Of a stretch of 64,000 nt of DNA, positions 1-10,765 are shown piece by piece. The position numbers were made by a program, and so were the translations under genes. Numbering within the stretch: position 1 is the stretch's first letter; the number at the start of each line of letters is the position of its first letter. This DNA is from Lodderomyces elongisporus (lineage: Eukaryota; Ascomycota; Pichiomycetes; Serinales; Debaryomycetaceae): the NCBI RefSeq assembly GCF_030384665.1, contig NC_083676.1, positions 1,736,001 to 1,800,000 of the forward strand, written 5' to 3'. Below the pieces are notes generated by a model, which was given only the letters and a program-made list of their open reading frames with translations, did not search any database and was not told the origin of the DNA.

Positions 1-1
1 A

Positions 2-97
2 GGAACTTCTGAAGTGACCGGCTACTTCGGGTTGAGAACGCCCTTTTGTATATTTGTGAGCAAACAATCAGCATCTTCTGGCAAGAAAAAGTACTAG
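2..97 (+). CDS. Possible C-terminal tail of a gene cut by the window start
   Basis: Of the three forward frames at the left edge, only frame 2 stays open beyond a few codons: 31 codons ending in TAG at 95-97. The residues include VTGYFGLRTPF and a lysine-rich end, SGKKKY. This could be the end of a protein entering from the left, but 31 codons cannot prove coding and I do not recognise it. Confidence 0.25.
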   Translation, partial: GTSEVTGYFGLRTPFCIFVSKQSASSGKKKY

Positions 98-448
98 GGT
101 AGTTGGAACAAGGAGCGGTGAGGGATTATTTGTTCTTGCAGTTGAATTTACTTCAGTCTCAAATTCTAGTCCAAAATGAGATTGAAAAGTTTTGGTAGGT
201 TTAAACTCGCGATCATTATTAGAAAAGCAAGAAGCGTAAGAAAAAAAAAAAAAAAGAAAAAGAAAAGAAAAGAAAAAAAAAAAAATCCAGAAAATGTATC
301 TCTGACACAAATATTGATAGCCACGACACGACACACTCGTAACTAGTGTACAACCGTAGAATACTACTATGCTCTTCAACAAAGGCAGTTGCAAAAAAAA
401 AAACCCCAACCAACTAGGATCCCTTCTTCACGCCTACTATAACAACAA

Positions 449-496
<48 letters not shown>

Positions 497-538
497 TATT
501 ATTATCTTCGATATCATCGACTAGTTTACTACATCAAA
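98..538. other. Intergenic region upstream of TRM7, with A-tracts and a CAT microsatellite
   Basis: No gene is seen. There is a purine-rich A/AAG tract at about 240-285 and a (CAT)n run of about 16 units at 449-496, ending about 40 bases before the TRM7 start. The repeat probably lies in the TRM7 5' leader or core promoter. Confidence 0.6.
449..498. repeat. (CAT)n trinucleotide microsatellite
   Basis: Uninterrupted CAT/ATC triplets run for about 48 bases and decay into ATT triplets, just upstream of the TRM7 start codon. Confidence 0.9.
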
Positions 539-1543
539 ATGGGAAAGACAAATAAGGACAAGAGGGATTTATATTATCGACGAGCGAAAGAAGAGGGATG
601 GCGAGCTAGATCTGCATATAAACTACTCCAACTTGATCAGGAGTTTAACCTTCTCAACTCAAATGTTAAGCGTGTGGTTGATCTATGTGCAGCTCCAGGT
701 TCTTGGTCTCAAGTTTTGAGTAAAAGACTCCATTCAAGTACCACCGCTACCAATAATTCATCTACTGCTACGACTCCTATTACTCCTACTACTCCTACTG
801 CTCCTACTGCTGCTGCTGCTGCTACTACTACATCCTCTGTTAATGTCAATGCCGATGCGGCCAAAATTGTTGCAGTTGATTTACAGCCAATGACCCCGAT
901 AGAAGGAGTCACAACAATTCAAGCGGATATCACGCATCCAAAAACCTTGCAACAAATTCTAGACTGCTTTGATAATGAACTTGCTGATTTTGTATGCAGT
1001 GACGGTGCGCCTGATGTCACGGGACTTCATGATTTGGATGAGTATGTTCAACATCAATTGGTATGGGCTGCCTTACAACTCACCACTTGTATTTTGAAAC
1101 CAGGTGGTTCTTTTGCAGCAAAAATTTTTAGAGGTAAGGATATTGATGTGATGTATAAACAATTTAGCAAATTTTTCGATAGAGTCGTGTGCGCCAAGCC
1201 CAGAAGTTCGCGAGGTACCAGTCTTGAAGCATTTATTGTTGGACTTGGCTATAGACCCATCGAAGGGTGGGTGCCCAAATTAGACGCAAGTATGTCGACG
1301 AATGAATTTTTTGAAGGAGCGGGGTTACATGGTGGAGCTAATGATGAAGTCTATGAAATGGGAGATGAGGATAGAGAAATTGTAGAGTTTATTGCCTGTG
1401 GAGATGTCAATGGTATAGACTCTGATGCCACATATGAATTAGATGCTGATTCGCTACGGTTAGATCCTGTACAAAAGCCAACGGCTCCACCATATAAGAA
1501 AGCACTTGAAATGAAAAGAAGAGGTGAATTGGTTCAACGATAG
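539..1543 (+). CDS. TRM7: tRNA 2'-O-ribose methyltransferase Trm7 (FtsJ family)
   Basis: A protein of 334 aa. Trm7 is a SAM-dependent enzyme that 2'-O-methylates positions 32 and 34 of the anticodon loop of tRNAs such as tRNA-Phe, with partner proteins, in the cytoplasm. The N-terminus carries the conserved [20 protein letters not shown] and [12 protein letters not shown], including the first Lys of the K-D-K-E tetrad. The SAM motif [18 protein letters not shown] follows, then VAVDLQPM, the Asp-containing [11 protein letters not shown] and the Lys-containing [13 protein letters not shown]. The family is usually about 310 aa. The extra length is mostly a Thr/Ser/Ala/Pro-rich insertion at roughly residues 68-100, between the SAM motif and the second strand. 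The gene converges on KRS1, with about 90 bases between the stops. Confidence 0.96.
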   Translation: MGKTNKDKRDLYYRRAKEEGWRARSAYKLLQLDQEFNLLNSNVKRVVDLCAAPGSWSQVLSKRLHSSTTATNNSSTATTPITPTTPTAPTAAAAATTTSSVNVNADAAKIVAVDLQPMTPIEGVTTIQADITHPKTLQQILDCFDNELADFVCSDGAPDVTGLHDLDEYVQHQLVWAALQLTTCILKPGGSFAAKIFRGKDIDVMYKQFSKFFDRVVCAKPRSSRGTSLEAFIVGLGYRPIEGWVPKLDASMSTNEFFEGAGLHGGANDEVYEMGDEDREIVEFIACGDVNGIDSDATYELDADSLRLDPVQKPTAPPYKKALEMKRRGELVQR

Positions 1544-1631
1544 TACTAAATTTGATAGTTGCCATCTTTCTATATATTCTGTATTTATGTCAATATAATG
1601 ATACACTACTTGTTTGCATACTTACATTAAT

Positions 1632-3425
1632 TTATTCTTTTTGCTCTGCTTTCAATGGCTCTTCTCCTTTCAAAACCAAAGCATCTGGTTTCAAAGTTGG
1701 GAATAACAACACTTCTCTGATTGTGTTTGAGTCGGTCAAGAACATGGCCAATCTATCAATACCACAACCCCAACCAGCAGTTGGTGGCAAACCATACTCC
1801 AAAGCATTACAGAATGTTTCATCAACCAATTGTGCTTCGTCATCACCTTGCGCCTTTTGTCTGGCTTGTTCTTCGAATCTGGCTCTTTGGTCAAATGGAT
1901 CGTTCAACTCTGTGTATGCGTTACAAATCTCCTTAGTGGCAACAAACACTTCGAAACGCTCACACAAACCTGGAATCTCTCTGTCTCTCTTGGCCAATGG
2001 TGACATCATTTGTGGGTGACCAAAGATAAAGGTTGGGTTAATTGAAGCATCTTCCAATTCACCCACCAATTTGTCCAACATTCTTGCGTTGGTCAATGGT
2101 GGAGAACATTCCAAGTTGTTATCTTTCAACACTTTTTTCAAGAACTCGGCAGTTTCCTCAGTATGGAGTTGGTCTCCTGGTGGGAATTTGACCTTGTAAG
2201 CTTCTTCCAATCCTTCCATCATATTGATTCTCTTCCATGGTCTAGAAAAGTCCAAGGTCAACTCCTTACCTTGAGGGCCATCTGGGTGGTACTTAACAAC
2301 GTAGCCACCAGTGATCTCCTTAACCATCTCTGAGAACATCATTTCTGTGGTATCCATCAAGTCGTAGACATCGGCATATGCTTGATAAAACTCACAGGTG
2401 GTGAATTCTGGGTTATGAGTCATATCAATACCTTCGTTTCTAAATTGTCTTCCAATTTCGTAAACTCTATTCATACCACCAACAACCAATTCTTTCAAGA
2501 ACAATTCAGGGGCAATTCTCATAAACATTTCCATGTTCAAGTCATTGTGGTGGGTAACGAATGGCTTAGCGGTGGCACCACCTGCAATAACATTCAAGAT
2601 AGGAGTTTCGACTTCAACAAAGTCTCTGTCGTCCAAGAATTTTCTAATGTACTTGATAATTTGTGATCTAACCTTGAAAATGTCTCTACTTCTGTCGTTC
2701 ATAATCAAATCCAAGTAACGTTTTCTATATCTTGCTTCTTGGTCTTTGAATCCATAATGTTCAGTTGGTAACATGTGCAAACATGGGGTCAACAATTGCA
2801 CCTTGGTTGCAAAGACTGATAATTCACCATCACCACCTTTTGCTGGTGCAGTTCTACCTGGGTATCCAACAACACCGATGATATCACCTCTTTTCAACAA
2901 ATCGTGCTCTTTCTCGTAAATTTCAGCGGATTCAGCATCTTGAGCTTGAGCCATGATTTGGACTTCCACTCCGTCACCTTTCAAGACGTAGAATCTCAAC
3001 TTGGCACCTGCTTCTCTTTTGGTCATGATTCTACCAGTGACTTGAACAGTGATATCATTCAAGGTTTCACCTCTCTTCAAATAGTCGTACTCCTTAACAA
3101 AGTCATGCAATCTTTTGGTGACTTCGAATTTGTGTGGGTATGGGTTCAAAGCAGATGGGTCCTTGTAGTTGTTTTCACGAAGCTCTTCAATTTGACGTGA
3201 TCTAATCTCGTGAAATTGGTTTGGGTTCAAGTCGGCCAATTCATCTTTCTTTTTACCGGCTTTTTGAGCTGGTGCTGGAGCTGATGCTGCTTTTTGAGCT
3301 TTCTTGGCCTCGAGAGCTCTTTGCTTTTGTCTTCTTTTCAATTCAGTCTTGGACACTTGTTCGCCGGTGACGTCGTCCAAGTAGGTCTTTTGGACCTGTT
3401 CTGCTACTTTATCAACTTCAGACAT
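1632..3425 (-). CDS. KRS1: Cytoplasmic lysyl-tRNA synthetase
   Basis: A protein of 597 aa, close to the usual fungal length. It charges tRNA-Lys with lysine. The N-terminus is a Lys/Ala-rich basic extension (about residues 25-60), as in eukaryotic class IIb enzymes. An OB-fold anticodon-binding domain follows (about 105-220, with [18 protein letters not shown]). The class II core has motif 1 near [18 protein letters not shown], motif 2 in [19 protein letters not shown] and motif 3 in [19 protein letters not shown] at 3425-3423 is the first start and gives [12 protein letters not shown]. Codon use is strongly biased towards preferred codons, as expected of a highly expressed gene. It is divergent from the eIF3h gene. 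Confidence 0.98.
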   Translation of the reverse strand: MSEVDKVAEQVQKTYLDDVTGEQVSKTELKRRQKQRALEAKKAQKAASAPAPAQKAGKKKDELADLNPNQFHEIRSRQIEELRENNYKDPSALNPYPHKFEVTKRLHDFVKEYDYLKRGETLNDITVQVTGRIMTKREAGAKLRFYVLKGDGVEVQIMAQAQDAESAEIYEKEHDLLKRGDIIGVVGYPGRTAPAKGGDGELSVFATKVQLLTPCLHMLPTEHYGFKDQEARYRKRYLDLIMNDRSRDIFKVRSQIIKYIRKFLDDRDFVEVETPILNVIAGGATAKPFVTHHNDLNMEMFMRIAPELFLKELVVGGMNRVYEIGRQFRNEGIDMTHNPEFTTCEFYQAYADVYDLMDTTEMMFSEMVKEITGGYVVKYHPDGPQGKELTLDFSRPWKRINMMEGLEEAYKVKFPPGDQLHTEETAEFLKKVLKDNNLECSPPLTNARMLDKLVGELEDASINPTFIFGHPQMMSPLAKRDREIPGLCERFEVFVATKEICNAYTELNDPFDQRARFEEQARQKAQGDDEAQLVDETFCNALEYGLPPTAGWGCGIDRLAMFLTDSNTIREVLLFPTLKPDALVLKGEEPLKAEQKE

Positions 3426-3786
3426 GCTTTAGTGGTTGAATATTACTAAGTTGGGGTTGAGATTGTAGGAAAATAATGAACGATGCTCCTGGTTCTTCAA
3501 TTTTTTTTTTTCTTTTAATCTTTTTTTTTTTTTATTTAGTTTTTCAAACTCTAGCTCACGAACGTCGCTATCTCTTCTTCTTCTTCTTCTTTTTCCATTT
3601 TTTTTTTTTTGACGCACTGCAACAAAAGCCATAGAGCTCTGAAAATTTTTCCAAAATAGAGAAACATAGTGATTAAATAAAAAAAAAAAATCGGAGGGTG
3701 CTTAAAAGTGTGTATCGTGTGTGAGTTAAAGGGATAGATAATCATATTTCACAAGAGTCATATCATATAAGCATTTCATTTCAATC
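3426..3786. promoter_or_regulatory. Shared divergent promoter region of KRS1 and eIF3h
   Basis: These 361 bases separate two divergent translation genes and hold several T- and A-tracts (near 3500, 3520, 3600 and 3680) typical of nucleosome-depleted yeast promoters. No specific factor site is claimed. Confidence 0.5.
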
Positions 3787-4776
3787 ATGCCTAAATACAA
3801 GCCATCATCTGTAAATACAGTGACGATCTCGTCTTCTGTTTTGTTATCGTTAATTAAACACACATCAGAACACTACCCAGCCTTGTTTTCAGGTGCATTA
3901 TTGGGTTTCGAAGATGAGTCATTGATCGACATTACACATGTTTTCCCATTTCCATACCCTGATCAATACGAAGGTGGGTCATTCAAATCTAGAAGTGGAA
4001 GCCAATACCAGAAAGAGTTGCTTGAAAATTTCAAAAAACTTGGATATGGTGTTGAATTCCAAGGATATTTCCAGTCATCTATCTCGGGTAACTTTGCTAC
4101 GTCACAACTAATTGATGGGTTGGCTCAACAACAATTACTCAACCCTAATGCCTTTATACTTGTTCACAACATGTCCAGCGAAGGACAAGAGCTCGATTTG
4201 AAGGCGGTGAGATTATCTTCAGGTTTCATGAATGGATACATTGATGGTAAATGGAAGTCCAGGGATTTGGAGAAAAACAAGGTTTCTTATTTGAACATTT
4301 TTGATAAATTGGAATTGGAAATTCAAAACCAAGCATTGGTGGACTTGTACTTGACTTCCAACAATAAGCAAGCAACTCCTTCGGAAGCACAATCCGAATT
4401 CAAGAGTCTTGATTTGCTTTCTAACTCCGGTTCAACTACCCATCTTTTAGAATCGTTGTGTAGTCAAGTAGACTCTTTCAACTACGATCAAAACAACTTT
4501 AACTATTACCAAAGACAATACCAAAAGGAGCAATCCAAGATTCAGCAATGGAAACAGCAGAGGAAATACGAGAACTTGGAGAGGTCCAAGAAGGGAGAAG
4601 AGGAATTGAGCACCGATGAATGGAAATCTATTTTCAGATTGCCTCAAGAACCTTCAAGATACAACAATATGTTGCAGAGCCATTCTATTCACGTCTTAGC
4701 TGAGGATGTATTGAAGAAATGCGACGAAGAATTGCAAAAGAGTTTTGCTATTAATAGAAAATTGACAGCTGAGTAG
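3787..4776 (+). CDS. Translation initiation factor eIF3 subunit h (MPN domain)
   Basis: A protein of 329 aa, matching the family length. eIF3h is a non-catalytic MPN-domain subunit of the eIF3 complex and pairs with eIF3f. The N-terminal half (about residues 10-160) reads as an MPN fold: VLLSLIKHTSEHYPALFSGA, then LLGFEDESLIDITHVFPFPY, then VEFQGYFQSSISGNFATSQL and NAFILVHN. The JAMM metalloprotease residues are not evident, as expected for eIF3h. The C-terminal half is helical and Gln/Lys/Glu-rich. S. cerevisiae lacks this subunit, while other yeasts and filamentous fungi keep it. ATG at 3787 is the first in frame. Confidence 0.88.
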   Translation: MPKYKPSSVNTVTISSSVLLSLIKHTSEHYPALFSGALLGFEDESLIDITHVFPFPYPDQYEGGSFKSRSGSQYQKELLENFKKLGYGVEFQGYFQSSISGNFATSQLIDGLAQQQLLNPNAFILVHNMSSEGQELDLKAVRLSSGFMNGYIDGKWKSRDLEKNKVSYLNIFDKLELEIQNQALVDLYLTSNNKQATPSEAQSEFKSLDLLSNSGSTTHLLESLCSQVDSFNYDQNNFNYYQRQYQKEQSKIQQWKQQRKYENLERSKKGEEELSTDEWKSIFRLPQEPSRYNNMLQSHSIHVLAEDVLKKCDEELQKSFAINRKLTAE

Positions 4777-5579
4777 TTTGTTGGTGTTGTAACTCTTACT
4801 GTGGTTGTAACTCTTACCGTGGCTGTTGCAGTTGCCGTGGCCGTTGCCCTGGATCTTGTTGATTTTAGTTTGTGTTTTTCTTTTTTTGGTATATGGAATA
4901 AATTAGAAACATAATATCAGAAAGTATTCTCTCAAACTTTAGAATCTTCTCCAACATTCTATCTCTTATTTACTTTGATTACAAATTTTAAAGCGTTTTA
5001 TGTTCTACTAAAGAAAAGGAAAGAAAAAAAAAAAGAAGAAGAAAAGAAAAGAAGAAGAAGAAGAAGAACAAAAGAAAAGAATGGTAGAATTATTTTGGTA
5101 GTGGCATTGATCGTAACGATGTACAGAGTTACAACAACAATATCATTAACCAAAGGCTCTTTGACAATGCACTTTATACAAAGTCTGGTTAAGCTTTCGA
5201 ATGGTAAAAGTATAAATAATGTAAGTAAGTAAGTAAGTAAGTGTGTTGTTATTTATAATCTACCTGTGTATAAACCGGTTGGGGTCGTTTCGGATGAGTG
5301 GATATATGGTGATGGTTGAGATTAGTTCGCTTTCTCTCTCTCTCTCTCTGCCTCTCTCTTTCTCTCTGTGGATGTTGATTTTGTATCACCAACGGATCCT
5401 CTTCACTCCCAACTTCTTTCTCTCACCCTCACTTTCTCGTTCTCTCTTTATCTTCCCCTTTCTCTTTCCTTTTCAATTTCGGAACTAAGTGTCATATATA
5501 TCCAACCAAAGTCTTGAATAATCTCCTATTAGATTTAAAAATTGCAAAGCCTTGAATCTGATATCTCAAAGCGATAATT
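4777..5579. other. Intergenic region between eIF3h and the DET1-like gene
   Basis: No gene is seen. Contents: an imperfect GTTGTAACTCTTAC/CGTGGCTGTTGC repeat just after the eIF3h stop (4782-4860), an AAG-rich tract (5010-5080), a (TAAG)n run at 5221-5242 and a CT-rich tract at 5328-5366. Confidence 0.6.
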
Positions 5580-6648
5580 ATGGGAAAACCGACAGTATGT
5601 ATATGCATTGGCGAACCAAACACCTACACAACATTTACTAACATGCGGCTAATAGTACATTTTAATAGTTCGACACGGTGAGTCGCTTGGAAATTGTGAC
5701 AAGAGAGTCAACTCGCATACACCCAACCACCTTGTTGAGCTTACGGAAAGGGGCCATCTTCAAGCACTCAGAGCCGGTACTGTACTAGCGGACTTTGTGC
5801 AGAACCCAGAATTACAAGATTGCAACAGTGGCGATGGGAAACGAAATAAGAAAAGTATCATGTTCTATACTTCACCGTATTTACGTACTAGACAGACATG
5901 CAATAATATTATAGAAGGTATCAAGGATCTTCCAGATGTTGACTATTGTGTTCGAGAAGAAACTCGTATGAGGGAGCAAGATTTTGGTAATTTTCAAAAG
6001 TCCGCAGAAGAAATGGAAAAGATTTGGGAAGAGCGGGCTCATTATGGCCATTTCTTTTACCGAATACCGCATGGAGAAAGTGCTGCAGATGTGTATGATA
6101 GAGTTGCTAGTTTAAATGAGAGCTTGTATCGACAATTCCGACAAGATGACTTTCCAAATATATTGGTCTTGGTGACTCATGGGATCTGGTCGCGTGTATT
6201 TTTGATGAAATGGTTTAAATGGACATACGAGGAGTTTGAAAGTTTGAAAAATATACCTCATTGCAAGTATTTGGTAATGAAACGCGATCTGAAGGCGTCA
6301 GGATATAAGCTCAAATCCAAACTAGAGACTTGGGATGACTTGTCTGAGGCCGAACTTCAAAATGAGGTGTTAAAAGCAGCCAAAGAGGCTCTGAGACAAG
6401 TGAATGCGAATAATGATGCAGGCGATGTGATTACAGATCTAGAGCTACAGCCGATGATTGAAGCTCAAAAAGATGCTGTAGAGACATTGCGAGAAAAGAA
6501 TAAAAAGATCAAGGACACTTATAAGAAGATTCGCTCGTCTAGCAATTCGAAAAACTCGCGATACAAAGATAAGTTGATTTCAAAGTTTAAGCAGGATACA
6601 TTGAGTGACTGTACAAGCGTGGAAAGCTTTGATGATATGAAACTGTGA
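5580..6648 (+). CDS. DET1: Histidine phosphatase superfamily protein, DET1/YDR051C-like, one intron
   Basis: The uninterrupted reading frame from 5797 lacks the catalytic N-terminus. A spliced model restores it. Exon 1 is 5580-5594 (MGKPT), the intron 5595-5655, exon 2 5656-6648. The intron starts GTATGT, has a perfect TACTAAC at 5636-5642 and ends TAG. The 335-aa product starts MGKPTYILIVRHGESLGN, giving the phosphoglycerate-mutase-like RHGE (Arg11-His12) with the second catalytic His at about residue 180 in LVTHGIW. The region PYLRTRQTC is also typical. The C-terminus (about 210-335) is a charged, probably coiled extension. In S. cerevisiae the relative Det1 is linked to intracellular sterol transport; the substrate here is not predictable. 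Confidence 0.85.
5595..5655 (+). other. Spliceosomal intron of the DET1-like gene
   Basis: 61 nt: 5' site GTATGT, branch TACTAAC at 5636-5642, 3' site TAG 13 nt later. A second YAG lies downstream at 5666-5668, but using it would break the frame into RHGE, so the first is chosen. Confidence 0.85.
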
Positions 6649-7353
6649 TAAAAACCATCGATTAAAAAATTAAAAATAAGGGATAAATGGATGTGGAAAG
6701 ACAAGGATGAAAATTTGAAGAAAGAGAAAATCAAAAGTAACGAAAATAGGATGAAAAAGTTGAAAGCAAAGGAAAGAAAGTATCAAATACAAAGATTTGT
6801 GGAATTCTAGATGGGAAAATTAAAAAAGAAAAGAAGAAAAGAAGAAAAGTAACAGAAAGAAAGAAATTAGTATTAAAAAAAAGACCAGTGTAGTATAGTG
6901 TTCGTATAAAATATTTGCGTTCTTTGACTTTTTTCTCTACACCCACACACCTCCACACAGGCACGTACTATATCCTTCTCACTATTTTCTCGGTTCTGTT
7001 AGCCGTGGCATATGTTGTTCGGACAGAATGCAACCATTTGTCCATGTATGCACGACCTTGCATGTTAAGGCCCTCTGTCTCCCTCGCATAGCTCCACCCC
7101 CACGGTTCAGTGGATTGTTCATGAGCTTCCCAATTTCCTCCGATCCTATGAAATTTTCCAAGCGAAAATCACATTTATTGAACTAATTCCTAAAACTTAT
7201 TTTTCTCTTTTTTCCTTTTCTCTCCCCTTTCCCCTTCCTTCTCCTTCTTTCCTTCTTTCCTTCTTTCCCATCTATTACAGTTTTTTTCATCAATTATTTC
7301 AACAATTGGTAAATATTATAAAACCTGTACATTTCAAATCACATCTAAATAAA
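6649..7353. promoter_or_regulatory. TPI1 upstream region
   Basis: No gene is seen. The first 250 bases are A/G-rich. A TATAAAATA lies near 6905-6913. A long C/T-rich tract (about 7200-7270) precedes the start codon, as is common in leaders of strongly expressed yeast glycolytic genes. No specific activator site is claimed. Confidence 0.5.
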
Positions 7354-8100
7354 ATGGCTCGTCAATTCTTCGTTGGAGGTAACTTCAAAGCAAACGGTAC
7401 AAAGCAATCCGTCACACAAATCATTGACAACTTGAACTCACAAGAGTTGCCAAAGGACGTCGAAGTTGTCATTGCCCCACCTGCATTGTACCTTAGTCTT
7501 GCTGTTGAATTGAACAAACAACCAACCGTTCAAGTTGGTGCACAAAATGTCTTCAACAAGCCATGTGGTGCATTCACTGGTGAGACTTGTGCTGAACAAG
7601 TTATTGATGTTGGTGCCAAGTGGACATTGACTGGTCACTCTGAAAGAAGAACCATCATCAAAGAAAGCGATGAATTCATTGCAGAAAAGACCAAATACGC
7701 TTTGGACAATGGCTTAAGCGTCATTTTGTGTATTGGTGAAACTTTGGAAGAGAGAAAAGGTGGTGTTACTTTAGAAGTCTGTGCTAGGCAATTGGATGCT
7801 GTTTCCAAGATCATCAAGGACTGGAAAAACATTGTTGTTGCTTACGAACCAGTTTGGGCTATTGGTACTGGTTTGGCTGCTACTCCAGATGATGCTGAAG
7901 AAACCCACAAGGGTATCAGAGAGCACTTGGCAAAGACTATTGGTCAAGACCAAGCTGAAGCTACTAGAATCTTGTACGGTGGTTCTGTTAACGGTAAGAA
8001 TGCTCCAGAATTTAAAGACAAGAAAAACATTGACGGATTCTTGGTTGGTGGTGCATCATTGAAACCAGAGTTTGTTAACATTATCAAATCCAGATTATGA
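7354..8100 (+). CDS. TPI1: Triosephosphate isomerase
   Basis: A 248-aa glycolytic (beta/alpha)8 barrel that interconverts dihydroxyacetone phosphate and glyceraldehyde 3-phosphate in the cytosol. All catalytic residues are visible: Asn10 and Lys12 in GGNFKANG, His95 in TGHSERR, Glu165 in [11 protein letters not shown], and the phosphate-binding end YGGSVNG and LVGGASL. The reading frame is open upstream to 7306, but the start at 7354 ([12 protein letters not shown]) gives exactly the family length, so the upstream in-frame codons are treated as leader. Codon use is strongly biased, as in KRS1. Confidence 0.98.
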   Translation: MARQFFVGGNFKANGTKQSVTQIIDNLNSQELPKDVEVVIAPPALYLSLAVELNKQPTVQVGAQNVFNKPCGAFTGETCAEQVIDVGAKWTLTGHSERRTIIKESDEFIAEKTKYALDNGLSVILCIGETLEERKGGVTLEVCARQLDAVSKIIKDWKNIVVAYEPVWAIGTGLAATPDDAEETHKGIREHLAKTIGQDQAEATRILYGGSVNGKNAPEFKDKKNIDGFLVGGASLKPEFVNIIKSRL

Positions 8101-8216
8101 AGCTATTTATGAATTTAAATATCATTTTAAAGATTGTTTAGTATTGTAGCTTTTATAATTCTTGTGATTATTATTACAAATTATCATTATCAATACTATA
8201 AAATACTATACTAGTA

Positions 8217-9320
8217 CTATGATTGTACATTAATGGAAGATAACATGTTTGACTCTATCTGGTCAGACTTTATCAGTTTATAAACGTTTAGCCTTTCGTA
8301 AATACCTAACAAATGATCCAAGTACTCTTGCGTTTTATCCTCAATAAAGAGTCTATCAACAGGAATATCACTCTCTGTTAGTATTTGATCAAGGCTCACT
8401 ATATCCATGAGACCCTTCAATGTTTCCTCTTTATCTTCACTACCATTAATCCAATTTGACAAGGAAAAGAACAATTTACCGCCTTTTGGCCATTCCTTAA
8501 CCCATCGTTTCGCTTGATCGATGGAGCCTGTATATGAATGTAATATTACTCTTAAAGGCGGTAAACCCGATGCAGATGTTGATGTGGTAGCTTGTGAGTC
8601 TGTTGTAGTCGATTTTAACTTTTTTGATGATGTTGAAGAGTACTTCATCACCTCTTCGAATAAAGCACCGTGGGCTTTTACACAATGTATTGAGACCTGT
8701 TTGTCCATACGTTGTGCAAACTCCAACTGGTGGTTAAAAATGTCCATCTGATGTTGTATTGTAACTCGTGACTTTGATAATACCTTGTCAGGTGGCGGCA
8801 GCTTATTACCATTGTCATTTGCAATGTTGTTACTTTTCGGATTTCCCAAAAACCCAACATCGGGTACTCGAAACAATTTATCTAATCCAATTTCTCCAAT
8901 CCCATAAACCTTTAAATTGTGCTTTTCAATGATCTCCATACTTCTTTTGGTGTGCTGATGTATACTCATTGGTTCGGGAAGGTTAGATAGTAATTCATTT
9001 GAAAAAGTTGGTTTCAAAACTTTGTTGTAATGATCAATTTTGTTTGGTTTTGTATCGCCAGTGTAAAATAAATGGCTAAACCAAGGATGAACGCCAAAAT
9101 AAGGGACGATGATATCTTTGTTGTCAACTCTGCTAAGTAAGACATCAAGACATTCAATATCAATATGCTGAGTGGTCATTAAGTGGAAAAAATATTTGCA
9201 AAATGGTGAGTTTGCATTCTCTTTATTGAGAATTGTGGCAAATTTCACAGCATCATCTGTTGTTGTCTCAGGGTGGAAATGACAATGATTATCACATAAT
9301 TGTAAACGTGTTTCGATCAT
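8217..9320 (-). CDS. TatD-family metal-dependent hydrolase (YMR262W/Scn1-like)
   Basis: A protein of 367 aa. Amidohydrolase/TatD-type metal ligands are seen: DNHCHFHPE near the start (HxH), IGEIGLDKL (Glu ligand) at about 145, SIHCVKAHG at about 210, VILHSYTG at about 258 and TESDIPVD (Asp ligand) near 320. TatD proteins are often described as 3'-5' DNases; the fungal subgroup resembling S. pombe Scn1 and S. cerevisiae YMR262W is poorly characterised. A Ser/Thr-rich loop (about 228-250) is inserted before the VILHSYTG strand. Convergent with TPI1, with 116 bases between the stops. Confidence 0.8.
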   Translation of the reverse strand: MIETRLQLCDNHCHFHPETTTDDAVKFATILNKENANSPFCKYFFHLMTTQHIDIECLDVLLSRVDNKDIIVPYFGVHPWFSHLFYTGDTKPNKIDHYNKVLKPTFSNELLSNLPEPMSIHQHTKRSMEIIEKHNLKVYGIGEIGLDKLFRVPDVGFLGNPKSNNIANDNGNKLPPPDKVLSKSRVTIQHQMDIFNHQLEFAQRMDKQVSIHCVKAHGALFEEVMKYSSTSSKKLKSTTTDSQATTSTSASGLPPLRVILHSYTGSIDQAKRWVKEWPKGGKLFFSLSNWINGSEDKEETLKGLMDIVSLDQILTESDIPVDRLFIEDKTQEYLDHLLGIYERLNVYKLIKSDQIESNMLSSINVQS

Positions 9321-10121
9321 ATTTCTTTTTTTCCTCTGAAAGATGCAAAGTCAGTTTGGTTGATGGAGCTAAAAGAGTATAAATGTTAATGCGGAAGTTG
9401 TAGAATAAATTGCTATTCTTGTTGTTGTTGTTGTTGTTGGTGTTGTTGGTGATGAGAGTTTCGCAACAGTTTATATGAGAATAGTTGCTCGGATTTAGCA
9501 AAGAAGGAAACGTTAGTGTTATTTTGAGTGGCTTGATAATACTACCCCCTCAATCTGAGCCCTTGTTTGCATCACCGTCATTTTGGCATCGTCATCTCTT
9601 AAGGTTGACCAAAAAATAATTAACAAAGTATCCACACTTTATCTAAAGAGTACCAAGCTGTATCATAGACTTGCAACTGATAATATGGTATAAAAACAGA
9701 ACCTAAAGTAGTAAAACAATTAGAAAAAGAAAGAAAGAAAGAAAGAATCTAGTTATCCGTGTGCTTTTTTGCTCGATACAAACAAGCACGATAAACACAA
9801 TTTGTATTATATATTATTTTAGATTTGGATGTTTTTTTATGACGTAAAACTGTTCCTTCATGACATCCGTTCACTTTCTTCTTGCCTAGTAGTAAAGCAC
9901 AAATAAAGAGTCAACAAGACAATCTAGAGCCAACACTAACTCTGTGGCATTTTATAAAGATGAAAATTGTTTATAGTTGTAATAGTACCCAGTTTGTAAA
10001 GGGTGTAGGATCTCGAAGTTACTGATGGCACACAAACTATTGTAATTGAAAATCACAAAACACGCGCCCAACGCCCATATCCTGTTGGCTTTTTCTTTCA
10101 TGGATTGTCTTTACAAGTAAT

Positions 10122-10152
<31 letters not shown>

Positions 10153-10765
10153 ATGAAAAACTATTTAACTTATAAACACCGTTTCTTCAAATAGTTCTTT
10201 AGCAATTAAAGGCCATAAGAGCATGTGCAGTATCCAGAGTATGGGGTGAAAGAATGTTTTGACGGAATGGAAAGCTCACAAAAATGCGTCAGAGAAAACT
10301 TTCGGGGTTTGCGAGGTCTCGCACTTCTTTCGAAAAAAAAAAAAAAAAAAAAAAAAAATAAAAACACAGACAAACAAAGCAAAATAGAAAAATAGAAAAA
10401 TAGAAAAACAAAAGTGTTCTTTTAGCATTTCCAAACTCTTGAATCGAGTTGTCAGTATACTGTTACAATAACTGAAACCAAATAGGAATTAACCATTTAT
10501 TCATAGCACGAGCAAAAACAAGAGCCAGACCGCCCTCACTTCCGCACCCCTTCCCCGCCAATTGCACTAATTTTAGCTTCAAGTTTTTAGTGGTTGGATT
10601 GAACCCAAATTTCTAAGATTTCATTGTTAGCTTTGCATCTAGCTAAAACTTTCTATCAACACTCCCTCACACAACTTGTTGCTAGTCATATTTTATTTTC
10701 AATTGCAAACACTGTTTATAAACATTACCGCCGTTACTACTAACTCCAACTACTTACCTTGAACT
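9321..10765. other. 1.4 kb intergenic region between the TatD-like gene and FCP1
   Basis: Divergent promoters. Contents: a (GTT)n run near 9420-9438, a GAAA run near 9728-9746, a (CAA)n run at 10122-10151, 26 consecutive A at 10333-10358, and AATAGAAA repeats near 10383-10408. No RNA gene or protein gene was recognised. Confidence 0.55.
10333..10358. repeat. Poly(A) tract of 26
   Basis: Twenty-six uninterrupted A residues about 410 bases upstream of the FCP1 start. Confidence 0.9.

Noticed and set aside
68..413. Minus-strand frames of 113 and 64 codons before TRM7
   Set aside because: Phe-rich translations of the A/AAG tract; no family resemblance and overlapping a microsatellite-rich leader.
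6991..7005. CGG-N9-CCG upstream of TPI1 as a zinc-cluster factor site
   Set aside because: Spacing is not the N11 of Gal4, and one isolated match of this kind is expected by chance.
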